Part shown: positions 57,196 to 57,650 of the stretch, one piece after another
Numbering within the stretch: the first letter of the stretch is position 1
Layout of the letters: every line of letters starts with the position of its first letter
NCBI GenBank assembly: GCA_021846025.1
Contig: JAJZDV010000002.1
Span: 1-57,650, forward strand
Direction of reading: 5' to 3'
DNA length: 57,650 nt
From: Pseudomonadota bacterium
GTDB lineage: Bacteria > Pseudomonadota > Gammaproteobacteria > Burkholderiales > Burkholderiaceae_C
Notes under the pieces: generated by a model
Seen by the model: the letters and a program-made list of their open reading frames with translations, nothing else
Told to the model about the DNA's origin: nothing
The model's database searches: none
Position numbers and translations under genes: made by a program

Positions 57196-57650
57196 ATGAA
57201 CCCACCCCTGCATGTGATGTTCTGGCGCCATGCCGAAGCTGAAGATGTCGACGCGCAAGCGGACGGCGACACCTGCGTCCAGGCTGATCGGCGCCGCGCC
57301 CTCACCCGCCAGGGCCGGCGCGACGCCAGCCGTGTCGCCGCTTGGATCAAAGCCCATGTCCCCAAACCCTGGGTGGTGTGCGCCAGTCCAGCGCTGCGTG
57401 CACGGCAAACGGCCATGGCGCTGGTGGATGACCCGGTGGACGAGCCGCGTCTGGCGCCCGAATGCGGGGTGGACGATCTGCTCGCCGTGATCGCCGCTCA
57501 CGACGACGCCCACAACGCCCTGGTGCTGTGCGGCCACCAGCCCAGCATCGGCAGCGCCGCGCTGCGCTGGCTGAGTGGTTGCGAGCAAACCTTCAGTCTG
57601 CGCAAGAGCGGACTCGTCTGGGTGGCGGAACGCCAGCGCGGAAGCGCCCC
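57196..57650 (+). CDS. sixA: phosphohistidine phosphatase SixA (3' partial)
   Basis: A histidine-phosphatase-superfamily protein that removes phosphate from phosphohistidine in phosphorelay proteins. The visible 151 residues contain the catalytic RHAEAE near the N-terminus, CASPALRARQTAMAL, and the second catalytic histidine in VLCGHQPSIGSAA. The frame is open to the last base, so the C-terminus lies outside the window. The ATG at 57196 gives the family start. It is divergent from ydcH. Confidence 0.88.
   Translation, partial: MNPPLHVMFWRHAEAEDVDAQADGDTCVQADRRRALTRQGRRDASRVAAWIKAHVPKPWVVCASPALRARQTAMALVDDPVDEPRLAPECGVDDLLAVIAAHDDAHNALVLCGHQPSIGSAALRWLSGCEQTFSLRKSGLVWVAERQRGSA

Noticed and set aside
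1-57650. CRISPR arrays, insertion sequences, integrases, phage genes or rRNA.
   Set aside because: None seen: no regularly spaced repeats, no transposase motifs, and almost all sequence is accounted for by ordinary chromosomal genes.

Overview
The window is a contiguous, gene-dense, G+C-rich piece of a bacterial chromosome, almost certainly from the Burkholderiales (Betaproteobacteria). Gene content and order suggest a Thiomonas-like organism, but that genus-level guess is inference. The supporting signs are a nuoA-N operon followed by a DUF2818 gene, a BPSS1780-type membrane protein, FolE2 as GTP cyclohydrolase, the xseB-ispA-dxs cluster, type II homoserine kinase beside polA, and tRNA-Leu(GAG) between secG and nuoA. 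I see no insertion sequence, phage, CRISPR array or rRNA.

Layout. 1-3088 (+): end of a Pel exopolysaccharide locus (pelF, cut by the window edge, and pelG). 3176-4542 (+): a lytic transglycosylase and a tiny lipoprotein. 4581-29498 (all -): a 25-kb run. In transcription order it is rpsO, terminator, pnp, a quinone oxidoreductase, tpiA, secG, tRNA-Leu(GAG), nuoA-N, a DUF2818 protein, a NUDIX hydrolase, comEC and an EamA exporter. 29820-32736: a metallophosphoesterase (+), tsaD (-), then rpsU and a YqeY/GatB-like gene (+). 32891-37048 (-): folE2 and the xseB-ispA-dxs isoprenoid cluster. 37254-40397 (+): a Rieske oxygenase, a two-domain rhodanese and two tandem universal-stress proteins. 40421-44284 (-): a Tat-exported dienelactone hydrolase and polA. 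44395-50528 (+): a small periplasmic protein, thrB, a cytochrome P450, a BPSS1780-type membrane protein, lemA and two TPM-domain proteins. 50593-52622 (-): rfbD and rfbB. 52887-57650: pgi-lysS and a spermidine-synthase-like gene (+), a YdcH gene (-), and sixA (+), cut by the window end.

How it works together. The core is respiration: all 14 complex I subunits are present with their cofactor motifs intact, in one tightly spaced operon that probably shares a transcript with a tRNA and perhaps secG. Around it lie housekeeping functions (PNPase, S15, S21, TsaD, PolA, LysS), envelope and surface polysaccharide genes (Pel, dTDP-rhamnose), isoprenoid and folate supply, and scattered orphan oxidoreductases.

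No clearly new multi-gene system is visible. The best second looks are: a glucose-6-phosphate isomerase that has lost its catalytic glutamate and glycine-rich motif yet is translationally coupled to lysS; an FNR-like box ahead of the tandem usp genes; a perfect 12-bp hairpin in the rpsO leader; orphan P450 and Rieske oxygenases; an unusual 148-bp gap inside the nuo operon; and a macromolecular-synthesis operon reduced to rpsU-yqeY. Coordinates were read by hand from the sequence; database homology could not be checked.
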